A program made the translations under genes and the position numbers. Below, in pieces: positions 43,573 to 52,441 of a DNA stretch of 64,000 nt (the first letter of the stretch is position 1; every line of letters begins with the position of its first letter). The notes beneath the pieces were generated by a model. The model searched no databases. It saw only the letters and a program-made list of their open reading frames with translations, and had not been told where the DNA came from. Source of the DNA: Modestobacter muralis. GTDB taxonomy: Bacteria; Actinomycetota; Actinomycetes; Mycobacteriales; Geodermatophilaceae. Location: assembly GCF_010682105.1 (NCBI RefSeq), contig NZ_JAAGWH010000003.1:1-64000 (forward strand), read 5' to 3'.

Positions 43573-46302
43573 GTGTCTGCCGCCACCTCCGGGTACGACG
43601 AGTCCACGAGCCCCCCCGGTCCGCAGGACGCCGACACCCCCCGTTCCGCCGAGCACGCCCGCCTCGCCGAGTCCTCCGACATGTCCGCGCCGTGGCGCAT
43701 GTGGGGCCCCTACCTGGCCGGACGCCAGTGGGGGACCGTCCGCGAGGACTACTCCGCCGACGGCGACGCCTGGGCGTCCTTCCCCTTCGACCACGCCGTC
43801 GCCCGCGCCTACCGCTGGGGCGAGGACGGGCTGGGCGGCATCTGCGACCGCTACGGCTTCCTCAACTTCTCCGTCGCCATGTGGAACGGCAAGGACCCCG
43901 TCCTCAAGGAGCGGCTCTTCGGGCTGACCAACGCCGAGGGCAACCACGGCGAGGACGCCAAGGAGCACTGGTGGGCCATCGACGGCACCCCGACGCACTC
44001 CTGGATGCAGTGGCTCTACCGCTACCCGCAGGCCGAGTACCCGTACGCGGAGCTGCGCCGGGAGAACGCCGAGCGCACCCGCCTGGAGCGGGAGTACGAG
44101 CTGTCCGACACCGGCGTCCTGGACGAGGACCGGTTCTTCGACGTCCAGGTCACCTACGCCAAGAACGCCCCGGACGACGTCTGCATCGTCGTCTCGGCGA
44201 CCAACCACGGGCCGGACGCCGCCCCGCTGCACCTGCTGCCGCAGGTCTGGTTCCGCAACACCTGGTCCTGGGGCCACGACAAGCGCCAGGGCACGCTCAC
44301 CCAGCTGCTCGCCCCCACGCTCACCGTCAACGGGGTGGAGGCCGTCGAGGCCGAGCACGGTTACCTCGGCCGGTACGTGCTGGCCGCCGAGGGCACCCCC
44401 GAGGTGCTGTTCTGCGACAACGAGACCAACGCCGTCGCGCTGTTCGGCGCACGGAGCAACGCCTCCCGCTACCCCAAGGACGGCATCAACCGCCGCGTCG
44501 TCAACGGCGAGAAGACGGCGGTGAACCCGGCCGACACCGGCACCAAGGCCGCGTTCTGGTACCGCTGGGACGCCGTCGCGCCGGGGGAGACGGTGACGGT
44601 CAAGCTGCGGCTGCGCCCGGCCGAGCCCGACGCGGACATGTTCGGCGCGGCCTTCAACCGGGTGCTGCGCTCGCGCAAGACCGAGGCCGACGACTTCTAC
44701 GCCAACGTCATCCACCCGGGCCTGTCCGACGACGACCGGCACGTCGCCCGCCGCGCCTATGCCGGGCTGCTGTGGACCAAGCAGCTGTACCGCTTCGACG
44801 TCGCCCAGTGGCTCGACGGCGACCCCGACGTCCCGGCGCCGGAGTCCCGGCGTGGCAAGGGCGGGCGGAACACCAGCTGGCGGCACCTGGCGCTGGCCGA
44901 CGTCATCTCCATGCCCGACGAGTGGGAGTACCCGTGGTTCGCCGCGTGGGACACCGCCTTCCACACCCTGCCGCTGGCGCACGTCGACCCCGACTTCGCC
45001 AAGGAACAGCTCGTGCTCATGTGCCGCGAGTGGGCGATGCACCCCAACGGCCAGCTGCCGGCCTATGAATGGGCCTTCGGTGACGTGAACCCGCCGGTGC
45101 ACGCCTGGGCCGCGTGGCACGTCTACCGGATCGACGGCTACCGCGACCGGGCGTTCCTCATCCGGGTGTTCACCAAGCTGCTGCTGAACTTCTCCTGGTG
45201 GGTCAACCGCAAGGACGCCGACGGCTCCAACGTGTTCGAGGGCGGCTTCCTCGGCATGGACAACATCGCGCTGTTCGACCGCTCCGCACCACTGCCCCCG
45301 GGCTACCGGCTGGAGCAGTCCGACGCGACCAGCTGGATGGCGTTCTACTGCCAGCAGATGCTCAAGATCGCCCTCGAGCTGTCGCGCGGCAACCAGGCCT
45401 GGGACGGTGTGGCCACCAAGTTCTTCGAGCACTTCCTCGCCATCGCGGAGGCGATGAACGCCTTCGGGTCGCAGGAGGTGAAGCTCTGGCACTCCGACGA
45501 CGGGTTCTTCTACGACGTCCTCGTCGCCCCGGACGGGACGGCGGAGCCGCTGCGGGTGCGCTCGATGGTCGGGCTGCTGCCGATCCTGGGCGCCACCGAC
45601 ATCCCGGCGTGGGTCAGCACCCAGGTGCCCGACGTGGCCGAGCGGGTGCGGTGGCTGCAGAAGCGCCGTCCGCAGCTGATGGGCCCGCTGCGCAGCCGGT
45701 CGGCGCCCGAGGGCCGCAGGATCCTGCTGTCGCTGGTCGACAAGGAGCGGCTCGCTCGCATCCTGCAGCGGATGTTCGACACCGAGGAGTTCCTCTCCCC
45801 GTTCGGCATCCGCTCGCTGTCGAAGTCGACCGGGCAGGTGATCGCCAAGGTCGGCGGCCGGGACGCCTCCATCGAGTACGAGCCGGGGGAGTCGCGCACC
45901 GGGCTGTTCGGTGGCAACTCCAACTGGCGCGGACCGGTCTGGTTCCCGGTCAACGTGCTGCTGGCGGACAAGCTGCGCACGCTGGGCCGGCACTACGGCG
46001 ACACGTTCACCATCGAGATCCCCACCGGGTCGGGCAACCACTGCACGCTGGTCGACGCCGCCGACCTCATCGACTCCAGCCTCGCCCGGCTGTTCCGCCC
46101 CGTCGACGGCAAGCGCCCGGCCGACGGCGACCGGATCGAGTCCAGCGACTCACCGCTGTGGCGGGAGCACCCGACGTTCAGCGAGTTCTTCGACGGCGAC
46201 ACCGGCGAGGGTCTGGGCGCCACGCACCAGACCGGCTGGACGGCGCTGGTCGCGCACCTGCTCAACCCGCGGCTCCCACCCGACCCCCGCTGGGCCGGCT
46301 GA
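43573..46302 (+). CDS. Glycoside hydrolase family 63-type glucosidase
   Basis: A 909-residue GH63-like enzyme. Characteristic blocks are APWRMWGPYLAGRQWGTVRE at the start, WFAAWDTAFHTLPLAHVD, LPAYEWAFGDVNPPVHAW near residue 495 (the acid residue region), and GLFGGNSNWRGPVWFPVN and ATHQTGWTALVAHLL at the end. No signal peptide is seen, so it is cytoplasmic and likely acts on alpha-glucosides such as glucosylglycerate. GTG 43573 is chosen as the first start giving the family N-terminus; the extended frame to 42673 is a shadow of the opposite gene. A perfect palindromic terminator follows at 46317. Confidence 0.85.
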   Translation: MSAATSGYDESTSPPGPQDADTPRSAEHARLAESSDMSAPWRMWGPYLAGRQWGTVREDYSADGDAWASFPFDHAVARAYRWGEDGLGGICDRYGFLNFSVAMWNGKDPVLKERLFGLTNAEGNHGEDAKEHWWAIDGTPTHSWMQWLYRYPQAEYPYAELRRENAERTRLEREYELSDTGVLDEDRFFDVQVTYAKNAPDDVCIVVSATNHGPDAAPLHLLPQVWFRNTWSWGHDKRQGTLTQLLAPTLTVNGVEAVEAEHGYLGRYVLAAEGTPEVLFCDNETNAVALFGARSNASRYPKDGINRRVVNGEKTAVNPADTGTKAAFWYRWDAVAPGETVTVKLRLRPAEPDADMFGAAFNRVLRSRKTEADDFYANVIHPGLSDDDRHVARRAYAGLLWTKQLYRFDVAQWLDGDPDVPAPESRRGKGGRNTSWRHLALADVISMPDEWEYPWFAAWDTAFHTLPLAHVDPDFAKEQLVLMCREWAMHPNGQLPAYEWAFGDVNPPVHAWAAWHVYRIDGYRDRAFLIRVFTKLLLNFSWWVNRKDADGSNVFEGGFLGMDNIALFDRSAPLPPGYRLEQSDATSWMAFYCQQMLKIALELSRGNQAWDGVATKFFEHFLAIAEAMNAFGSQEVKLWHSDDGFFYDVLVAPDGTAEPLRVRSMVGLLPILGATDIPAWVSTQVPDVAERVRWLQKRRPQLMGPLRSRSAPEGRRILLSLVDKERLARILQRMFDTEEFLSPFGIRSLSKSTGQVIAKVGGRDASIEYEPGESRTGLFGGNSNWRGPVWFPVNVLLADKLRTLGRHYGDTFTIEIPTGSGNHCTLVDAADLIDSSLARLFRPVDGKRPADGDRIESSDSPLWREHPTFSEFFDGDTGEGLGATHQTGWTALVAHLLNPRLPPDPRWAG

Positions 46303-46316
46303 CCGCTCGACGTCAT

Positions 46317-46354
46317 GGAGTCCCAGCGCTGCGCGGAGCGAGCGCTGGGACTCC
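46317..46354. terminator. Bidirectional palindromic terminator, copy 1
   Basis: GGAGTCCCAGCGCT at 46317-46330 pairs perfectly with AGCGCTGGGACTCC at 46341-46354 (14 base pairs, 10-base loop). It lies between two convergent genes (GH63 and MerR) and has the same stem as copy 2 at 47581-47622. Confidence 0.75.
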
Positions 46355-46355
46355 G

Positions 46356-47147
46356 TCAGCCCACGCGGAAGACCGGCCAGCCGATCTCGGTGCGCCAGGC
46401 GGCCGGGTCGGGGGTGTCCCGCGGGCCGACGAGGTAGGTCTCCCGCACCGGGCCGGCGACGGCCAGCGCGTGCTCGACCACCCAGGCGCCCAGCTCGCCG
46501 TAGGTGACGTCGACGTCGTCGTGGTCGCCGGCGTGCGTGACCACGGCCAGCTCGACCGCCGGCAGCGTCAGCGGGTGCACCCGCCCGGCGCGCACGGGGC
46601 GCGCCGTCGGGCGGTGCACCACCACGTGCCCGGCGCCCGCGGTGAACAGCGCGTTGTCGTACAGCCCGCCGGGCGGCCCGGTCGGCTCGGGCACGGCGGC
46701 GTCCAGTTCCGCGACGGCGCCGGAGTACCAGCTGAGGACGTCGGTCAGCGCGACGTCCGCCGCCACCGCGGCCACCGGCGTCTCCGGCACGCGCCGCAGC
46801 TCGACGTCCAGGGCGGCCGGGGCGGGGTCCAGCAGCCGGCGCAGCGAGGCGACCGCGGACCGCGTGCGGTCGAGCTCGGCCTCCAGCCGGCGCAGGTGGT
46901 CGGCGACGAGCGTGCCGCGGGCCCGTGGGTCGGGGGAGTCGAGGATGCGCCGGACGTCGGCGAGTGGGACGTCGAGCTCGCGCATCCGGTGGATCACCTG
47001 CGCGGTCGGGATCTGCCCGGCGCCGTAGTACCGGTAGCCGCTGGCGGGGTCGACCCGGACCGGCTCCAGCAGCCCGGCGTCGTGGTACCGCCGCAGCGTG
47101 CGGACGCTGAGGTGGGTCAGCTGGGCGAACTCGCCGATCGTGAGCAC
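46356..47147 (-). CDS. MerR family regulator with GyrI-like effector domain
   Basis: A 263-residue regulator. The MerR DNA-binding half is VLTIGEFAQLTHLSVRTLRR, then YHDAGLLEPV and SGYRYYGAGQI. The C-terminal half (residues about 120-263) resembles a GyrI/AraC_E_bind effector domain that binds small molecules. GTG 47147 is chosen because VLTIGEF is the canonical first line of such proteins; GTG 47162 is also in frame. It is divergent from the SnoaL-like gene with 80 bases between, and a dyad at 47177-47197 may be its operator. Confidence 0.85.
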   Translation of the reverse strand: MLTIGEFAQLTHLSVRTLRRYHDAGLLEPVRVDPASGYRYYGAGQIPTAQVIHRMRELDVPLADVRRILDSPDPRARGTLVADHLRRLEAELDRTRSAVASLRRLLDPAPAALDVELRRVPETPVAAVAADVALTDVLSWYSGAVAELDAAVPEPTGPPGGLYDNALFTAGAGHVVVHRPTARPVRAGRVHPLTLPAVELAVVTHAGDHDDVDVTYGELGAWVVEHALAVAGPVRETYLVGPRDTPDPAAWRTEIGWPVFRVG

Positions 47148-47176
47148 CCTGGCACTGTGCACCTTCTCCCCGGGGG

Positions 47177-47197
47177 AGGGTCCAACCCCTTGACCCT
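47177..47197. promoter_or_regulatory. Candidate MerR operator dyad
   Basis: AGGGTC at 47177-47182 and GACCCT at 47192-47197 form an inverted repeat with a 9-base spacer, and TTGACC (47190-47195) inside it could be a -35. Such a dyad between -35 and -10 is typical of MerR-controlled promoters. The matching -10 is not clear, so the call is tentative. Confidence 0.4.
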
Positions 47198-47227
47198 GAC
47201 CCGGCGGGACGGCGCACGGTGCAGGAC

Positions 47228-47572
47228 ATGACCGACATCGAGATCACCGACCTGCCCGCGACCGTGCGCAGCCACCTCGTCGCGCACACCGCCCGGGACA
47301 CCGGGACCGCGCTCGCCGCCTTCACCGAGGACGCCGAGGTGACCGACGAGGGCCGCACCCACCGCGGCACCGAGGAGATCCGCGACTGGCTGGAGCACTC
47401 GTCCAGCGAGTACACGTTCACCACCGAGCTGACCGGCGCGCAGCGCACCGACGACGAGCACTGGGTCGTGACCAGCCACCTGGAGGGCGACTTCCCCGGC
47501 GGCGTGGTCGACCTGCAGTACCGCTTCACGCTGCGGGGCGACCGCATCGCCGTCCTCACCATCGCCCCCTGA
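47228..47572 (+). CDS. SnoaL-like (NTF2 fold) protein
   Basis: A 114-residue single-domain protein with the NTF2/SnoaL pattern: LPATVRSHLVAHTARDTGTA, then FTEDAEVTDEGRTHRGTEEI and DWLEHSSSEYTF. Proteins of this type bind small ligands or act as isomerases. It is divergent from the MerR regulator and may be its target. ATG 47228 lies 9 bases downstream of a GTG; the family N-terminus fits the ATG. A palindromic terminator follows. Confidence 0.75.
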   Translation: MTDIEITDLPATVRSHLVAHTARDTGTALAAFTEDAEVTDEGRTHRGTEEIRDWLEHSSSEYTFTTELTGAQRTDDEHWVVTSHLEGDFPGGVVDLQYRFTLRGDRIAVLTIAP

Positions 47573-47580
47573 CCGGCCCG

Positions 47581-47622
47581 GTGGAGTCCCAGCGCTGCAG
47601 GATGCGAGCGCTGGGACTCCAC
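47581..47622. terminator. Bidirectional palindromic terminator, copy 2
   Basis: GTGGAGTCCCAGCGCT at 47581-47596 pairs perfectly with AGCGCTGGGACTCCAC at 47607-47622 (16 base pairs, 10-base loop). It lies between convergent genes, with the same 14-base core stem as copy 1. Confidence 0.78.
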
Positions 47623-47629
47623 TCAGGGG

Positions 47630-48040
47630 TCAGACGATGCGGCGGGCGGTGGTGTAGCCGTACATCCGGTCGACGTCGGCGATCCACACGACGTCACCGC
47701 GCGTCGGGGCGTGCACCATCTTCCCGTTGCCGAGGTAGATGCCCACGTGGCTGACCGGCTCGTAGAAGAAGACCAGGTCACCGGGGCGCAGGTCGGCCCG
47801 GGCGACGTACGTGCCCGCGGTCGCCTGGACCCGCGACGTGCGCGGCACCGAGATGCCGGCGGCCCGCGCGGCGAACTGGACGAGCCCCGAGCAGTCGAAG
47901 CCGCGGGTGGTGGAACCGCCCCAGACGTGGGGCTTGCCCCGCTGGCCGAGGGCGGCGTCGACGATCCGCTGGGCGGCGGCGTTGGGTGCCACGACGTGGC
48001 TGGGCGCCGACATGGGGGTCTGCGGGTGCGCGCATCGCAT
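47630..48040 (-). CDS. NlpC/P60 family peptidase
   Basis: A 136-residue C40 peptidase. The domain starts AAAQRIVDAALGQRGKPHVWGG, with catalytic Cys in FDCSGLVQFA, His in VSHVGIYLGNGKMVHAP, and DLRPGDLVFF as usual. These enzymes cut peptidoglycan peptide bonds. ATG 48040 is chosen because GGAGG stands 10 bases upstream. No signal peptide precedes the domain in any candidate start, which is odd for an extracellular enzyme; it may be exported in some other way or be a domain relic. Confidence 0.78.
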   Translation of the reverse strand: MRCAHPQTPMSAPSHVVAPNAAAQRIVDAALGQRGKPHVWGGSTTRGFDCSGLVQFAARAAGISVPRTSRVQATAGTYVARADLRPGDLVFFYEPVSHVGIYLGNGKMVHAPTRGDVVWIADVDRMYGYTTARRIV

Positions 48041-48372
48041 CGCCGGACGGCCTCCGGACGACCCAGACCGCACACGGTGCGTCATGGTCACGCGACTCGC
48101 CGTCACTGACCTGGGCAGCTCCCAGGCGGGTTGCCGACAACCCGGCCGCCCAGCGCCAGGAAGCCGGGACGCGATGCACCTGGTCATTGCGAGCCGGAAA
48201 CGTCCAGTGATCGCTCGTTGACCATGATGCACCGGATGGAAGGAGCGCACAGAGCGCTCGCTGGGGCGGGTGAACGCGCAGCTCCCGTACAGCTGTGCTG
48301 CCTAGTATCGGGACCGAGAGCCGGGTCGGCAGGTGTCGGAGCGGCCCGCGCAACCGATCAGAGGAGATCCAG
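48041..48372. other. Intergenic region, presumed promoter of the ter cluster
   Basis: About 330 bases between the NlpC/P60 gene and the first terD gene with no convincing coding frame. TAGTAT at 48303-48308 is the best -10 candidate; it lies 64 bases before the GTG start, and no good -35 is seen. A short hairpin (CTGGGCAGCTCCCAG) is at 48111-48125. Confidence 0.35.
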
Positions 48373-48948
48373 GTGGCAGTCAGCCTCAGCAAGGGCGGGA
48401 ACGTCTCACTCACCAAGGAGGCCCCCGGGCTGAAGACGGTGATCGTCGGTCTCGGCTGGGACGCGCGCACGACGGACGGCAAGCCCTTCGACCTCGACGC
48501 CTCCGCGATCGGCCTCGGCGCGGACGGCAAGGCGCCCTCCGACGAGCACTTCGTCTTCTTCAACAACCTGCGCAGCCCCGACGGCGCCATCGAGCACACC
48601 GGCGACAACCTCACCGGTGAGGGCGGCGGCGACGACGAGCAGATCAAGGTCGACCTCGCCGGCGCCCCGACCACCCTGGACCGCGTGGTCTTCCCCGTCT
48701 CGGTCTACGAGGCCGACGAGCGCGGGCAGAGCTTCGGCCAGGTGCGCAACGCGTTCATCCGGGTGGTCAACGCCGCCGACAACCGCGAGATCGCCCGCTA
48801 CGACCTCTCCGAGGACGCCTCCACCGAGACCGCCATGGTCTTCGGCGAGCTCTACCGCAACGGCGCCGACTGGAAGTTCCGCGCCGTGGGCCAGGGCTAC
48901 TCGGCGGGCCTCGGCGGGATCGCCCGCGACTTCGGCATCAACGTCTGA
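48373..48948 (+). CDS. terD: TerD family protein 1
   Basis: A 191-residue TerD protein. It opens [20 protein letters not shown] and contains the calcium-site blocks [11 protein letters not shown] and [20 protein letters not shown], then [20 protein letters not shown] and the C-terminal [10 protein letters not shown]. TerD proteins bind calcium and act in stress and tellurite resistance at the inner membrane face. GTG 48373 is supported by AGAGGAGATC 4 bases upstream. First gene of the ter cluster. Confidence 0.93.
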   Translation: MAVSLSKGGNVSLTKEAPGLKTVIVGLGWDARTTDGKPFDLDASAIGLGADGKAPSDEHFVFFNNLRSPDGAIEHTGDNLTGEGGGDDEQIKVDLAGAPTTLDRVVFPVSVYEADERGQSFGQVRNAFIRVVNAADNREIARYDLSEDASTETAMVFGELYRNGADWKFRAVGQGYSAGLGGIARDFGINV

Positions 48949-48988
48949 CCTCCCCGGCCGCGCCCGGGAGCGCGGCGGCGACAGCACG

Positions 48989-49016
48989 GGCCGGCGGCGG
49001 GCACCCGCCGCCGGCC
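48989..49016 (+). terminator. Hairpin between the first two terD genes
   Basis: GGCCGGCGGCGG at 48989-49000 pairs with CCGCCGCCGGCC at 49005-49016, loop of 4. It lies 41 bases after terD1 and 28 before terD2. It may attenuate, or protect the 3' end, in an otherwise continuous operon. Confidence 0.55.
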
Positions 49017-49043
49017 TCCCGCGCCACCTCGAAGGAGCACGTC

Positions 49044-49622
49044 ATGGGCGTCAGCCTGGCCAAGGGCGGCAACGTCTCGCTGACCAAGGAGGCCCCCGGC
49101 CTCACCACGGCCGTGGTGGGCCTGGGCTGGGACGCCCGGACGACGTCCGGTTCGGCGTTCGACCTCGACGCCTCCGCGCTGCTGGTCAACAGCGTGGGCC
49201 GGGTGCTGTCCGACGAGCACTTCGTGTTCTTCAACAACCTGGCCTCGCCCGACGGCTCGGTGGAGCACACCGGTGACAACACCACCGGCCTCGGGGACGG
49301 CGACGACGAGGCGATCCGGGTCGGCCTGGCCACCGTGCCCGCCGACGTCGACAAGATCGTCTTCGCGGTCTCCATCTACGAGGCGGACGCCCGGCGGCAG
49401 TCCTTCGGGCAGGTGCGCAACGCCTACATCCGGGTGGTGAACGCCGACGACGGCGTGGAGCTCGCCCGCTACGACCTGTCCGAGGACGCCTCCACCGAGA
49501 CGGCGATGATCTTCGGCGAGGTGTACCGGCGCGGTGCGGAGTGGAAGTTCCGGGCCGTCGGGCAGGGCTACCAGTCCGGACTTGCAGGCATCGCCACGGA
49601 GTTCGGCGTCAACGTCGGGTGA
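49044..49622 (+). CDS. terD: TerD family protein 2
   Basis: A 192-residue protein close to the previous one, with the same motifs: [43 protein letters not shown] and [13 protein letters not shown]. Both calcium-binding blocks are intact. ATG 49044 is preceded by GAAGGAGCACGTC. The two genes look like a tandem duplication. Confidence 0.93.
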   Translation: MGVSLAKGGNVSLTKEAPGLTTAVVGLGWDARTTSGSAFDLDASALLVNSVGRVLSDEHFVFFNNLASPDGSVEHTGDNTTGLGDGDDEAIRVGLATVPADVDKIVFAVSIYEADARRQSFGQVRNAYIRVVNADDGVELARYDLSEDASTETAMIFGEVYRRGAEWKFRAVGQGYQSGLAGIATEFGVNVG

Positions 49623-49733
49623 GCCGGGGCGCCGCGGCTGGGCAGCGGCGCCGGTGGTTGGTTGGATGGGCCGCGCGCGCACCGCGCCTGCGGGGAGCGG
49701 CGCGCCAGCGCCTGGACGGCGGAGGGACACCGA

Positions 49734-50414
49734 GTGCCGATCGACTACACCAAGCGGCCGCAGCAGCAGGCCGCACCCGAGGTGACGGCACCTGAGGCGG
49801 TGGCACCGAGGAAGGTGACGCTGACCAAGGCCTCGCCCACCGTGTCGCTGACCAAGTCCGGCGGTGGCGGCGGGGTGCTGCGGGTCAACCTGAACTGGAC
49901 CTCCCGGCCCTCCTCCGGCGGCTTCCTGCGCAAGCGCGAGCCGGACGTCGACCTCGACCTGGGCTGCCTGTACGAGCTCACCGACGGGAAGAAGGGCGTC
50001 GTCCAGGCGCTGGGCAACGCCTTCTCCGTCACCGCGCCGGGTGCGGCCTCGCCGACTATCTGGCTCGACGGCGACGACCGGTCGGGCAGCAACTCGGCCG
50101 GGGAGAACCTGCACGTCGACCTGGCCCAGTCGGCGGCCATCCGGCGGGTGCTGGTGTTCGCCTACATCTACAAGGGCTCGGCCAACTGGGCCGCCGCCGA
50201 CGGCCTGGTCACCCTCACCCCGGTGTCCGGGCCCTCTATCGAGGTGCGCCTGGACGAGCCCCGAGACGGCGCCCGCACCTGCGCCATCGCCCTGCTCACC
50301 CCCAGCGGCGGCGACCTCGCCGTCCGCCGGGAGGTCCGCTACGTCGACGGCACCCAGGCCCAGCTCGACGCCGCCTACGACTGGGGCATCCGCTGGGGCG
50401 TGGGCCGCAAGTGA
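49734..50414 (+). CDS. TerA-like TerD-superfamily protein
   Basis: A 226-residue protein. A short leader (VPIDYTKRPQQQ) and a Pro/Ala linker precede the TerD-type fold (KVTLTKASPTVSLTKSGGGG, VDLDLGCLYELTDGKKG). The final EVRYVDGTQAQLDAAYDWGI resembles the C-terminus of TerA. The usual GDNLTG loop is replaced by GDDRSGSNSAGEN, so calcium binding may differ. GTG 49734 is chosen because GGAGGGACA is nearby; the longer frame upstream lacks family sequence. Confidence 0.82.
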   Translation: MPIDYTKRPQQQAAPEVTAPEAVAPRKVTLTKASPTVSLTKSGGGGGVLRVNLNWTSRPSSGGFLRKREPDVDLDLGCLYELTDGKKGVVQALGNAFSVTAPGAASPTIWLDGDDRSGSNSAGENLHVDLAQSAAIRRVLVFAYIYKGSANWAAADGLVTLTPVSGPSIEVRLDEPRDGARTCAIALLTPSGGDLAVRREVRYVDGTQAQLDAAYDWGIRWGVGRK

Positions 50415-50505
50415 GGCGGTCTCGGGAACCCCTGACGCCCCGCCGTACGTCTGACCGGCCGGACCCCGACCTGCACCGCACACCACCCACGAAGGAGTGG
50501 CACAG

Positions 50506-51084
50506 ATGAGCGTCAACCTGAGCAAGGGCCAGAAGGTCTCCCTGTCCAAGCGGGACGGCGGCTCGCTGACCCGCGTCCGCATGGGCCTGGGCTGGGACGC
50601 GGTCAAGAAGAAGGGCTTCTTCGGCGGCGGCAAGGCCCAGTCGGTCGACCTCGATGCCTCCGCGCTGCTGCTGGACGCCGGCGGCAACCTGGTCGACCAG
50701 GTCTGGTTCCGCCAGCTGCGCAGCTCCGACGGCTCGGTCCTGCACACCGGCGACAACCGCACCGGCGCCGGCGACGGCGACGACGAGGCGATCCAGGTCG
50801 ACCTCTCCCGCGTGCCCGCCTCGGTGACCAACGTCGTGTTCACGGTGAACTCCTTCACCGGCCAGGACTTCTCCTCGATCGCCAACGCCTTCTGCCGGCT
50901 GATCGACGAGACCACCGAGACCGAGATCGCCCGCTACGAGCTCACCGGCTCCGGCTCGCACAACGCGCAGATCATGGCCCGGGTGACCCGCGACGGCGCC
51001 GGCTGGTCGATGACCGCGCTCGGTGTGCCGGCGTCCGGGCGTACGTTCCGGGACCTCATGCCCGCCGTCTCCAGCGCTCTGTGA
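50506..51084 (+). CDS. terZ: TerD family protein 3 (TerZ-like)
   Basis: A 192-residue TerD protein with an insertion (KKKGFFGGGKAQ) before [14 protein letters not shown] and an intact [20 protein letters not shown] block. This TerZ-like form differs from the first two in its C-terminal half (ETEIARYELTGSGSHNAQIM). ATG 50506 is preceded by AAGGAGTGG. Part of the same operon. Confidence 0.88.
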   Translation: MSVNLSKGQKVSLSKRDGGSLTRVRMGLGWDAVKKKGFFGGGKAQSVDLDASALLLDAGGNLVDQVWFRQLRSSDGSVLHTGDNRTGAGDGDDEAIQVDLSRVPASVTNVVFTVNSFTGQDFSSIANAFCRLIDETTETEIARYELTGSGSHNAQIMARVTRDGAGWSMTALGVPASGRTFRDLMPAVSSAL

Positions 51085-51101
51085 TCCGCCCACCCGCCTC
51101 A

Positions 51102-51139
51102 CCCCGCTGACCCGCCCACCCCGCTGACCCGCCCACCCC
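51102..51139. repeat. 17-base tandem repeat between terZ-like and telA genes
   Basis: CCCCGCTGACCCGCCCA occurs at 51102-51118 and again at 51119-51135, with a partial third. It lies in the 88-base gap before telA. Confidence 0.8.
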
Positions 51140-51172
51140 GGTAGCCACCGACCGATCCGCAGGAGGAACCCC

Positions 51173-52402
51173 GTGTCCGAACTGGACCTGAGCGCGTCGT
51201 CGGCGACCCCGACGGCGACCCCGGCGGCCGCGCCGGCCGCGGGCGCGCTCGTGCTCGCCCCGCCTGCGCCGGTCGTGGTCGTCGCCCCGGAGGCGGCCGC
51301 CGGCGCCGTCCCGATCGAGGACGGCAAGGCCGTCGAGCTGCGCAGCCGGGCGGAGGCCTTCGTCGCCGACCTGGTGTCGCTGGACTCCAAGTCGCCGGCG
51401 TTCGCCGAGAAGGTCGCCTCCATCACCAACATGGGCGACAAGGAGATGCGCTCCTCGGCGGCGGTGTCCAACCGCATGCTGGAGCGCCCCGCTGCGGCGA
51501 TGGGCAAGGGCGGCAAGGCCGTCGACGCCCAGACCCGGGTCTCCAACACCCTGGTCGACCTGCGCACCACCGTCACCGACCTGGACCCCAACCGGGCCGA
51601 CCTGACCGGGGTCAAGAAGGTGCTCAAGTGGATCCCGGGCGGTGACAAGGTCGACCGGTACTTCGCCAAGTACCAGTCGGCGCAGTCGCACCTGGACTCG
51701 ATCATCAAGGCGCTGGACTCCGGCCAGGACGACCTGCGCAAGGACAACGCGGCCATCGAGACCGAGAAGACCAACATGTGGGCCCTGATGGGCAAGCTGC
51801 GGGAGTACAACGAGCTCGCCGCCGCCCTCGACGCCGCCCTCGAGCAGCGGGTCGCCGAGCTGGAGGTCGCCGGCCGCACCGAGGACGCGAACACCGTGCG
51901 GTCCGACGCGCTGTTCCCCGTGCGCCAGCGCCGGCAGGACATCCAGACCCAGATGGCCGTGGCGGTGCAGGGCTACATGGCCCTGGACCTCATCCGGCGC
52001 AACAACCTGGAGCTCATCCGCGGCGTCGACCGGGCGCAGACCACCACGATCGCGGCGCTGCGCACCGCGGTGATCGTGTCGCAGGCGCTGAGCCGCCAGA
52101 AGCTGGTGCTCGACCAGATCAACGCGCTGAACACGGTGACGTCGAACCTGATCGAGTCCACCTCGGAGCAGCTGCGCATCCAGGGCGGGGCGATCAACCA
52201 GCAGGCGGCGTCGGCGACCATCGACGTGGCCAAGCTGCAGGCCGCCTTCGACAACGTGTTCGCCACCATGGACGCCGTCGACGCCTTCCGCGCGCAGGCC
52301 GTCGACTCGATGGCGGCGACCGTGCAGGCGCTCGAGGGCCAGATCCAGCGGGCGCAGCCCTACCTGGAGCGCACCCGCCGGAACGAGATCACCGGCGGGT
52401 GA
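51173..52402 (+). CDS. telA: Toxic anion resistance protein TelA
   Basis: A 409-residue TelA protein. An Ala/Pro-rich start is followed by a long helical body with signature blocks MGDKEMRSSAAVSNRML, DLDPNRADLTGVKKVLKW, YFAKYQSAQSHLDSIIKAL, LFPVRQRRQDIQTQMAV and ALDLIRRNNLELIRGV. TelA homologues confer resistance to tellurite and membrane-active toxins; the exact activity is unsettled. GTG 51173 follows GCAGGAGGAAC. The XpaC-like and further TerD genes that follow are usual neighbours. Confidence 0.92.
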   Translation: MSELDLSASSATPTATPAAAPAAGALVLAPPAPVVVVAPEAAAGAVPIEDGKAVELRSRAEAFVADLVSLDSKSPAFAEKVASITNMGDKEMRSSAAVSNRMLERPAAAMGKGGKAVDAQTRVSNTLVDLRTTVTDLDPNRADLTGVKKVLKWIPGGDKVDRYFAKYQSAQSHLDSIIKALDSGQDDLRKDNAAIETEKTNMWALMGKLREYNELAAALDAALEQRVAELEVAGRTEDANTVRSDALFPVRQRRQDIQTQMAVAVQGYMALDLIRRNNLELIRGVDRAQTTTIAALRTAVIVSQALSRQKLVLDQINALNTVTSNLIESTSEQLRIQGGAINQQAASATIDVAKLQAAFDNVFATMDAVDAFRAQAVDSMAATVQALEGQIQRAQPYLERTRRNEITGG

Positions 52403-52441
52403 GCGCACTGCCGGGCACGGGGTGCGGGGGGAGGGGCGACG

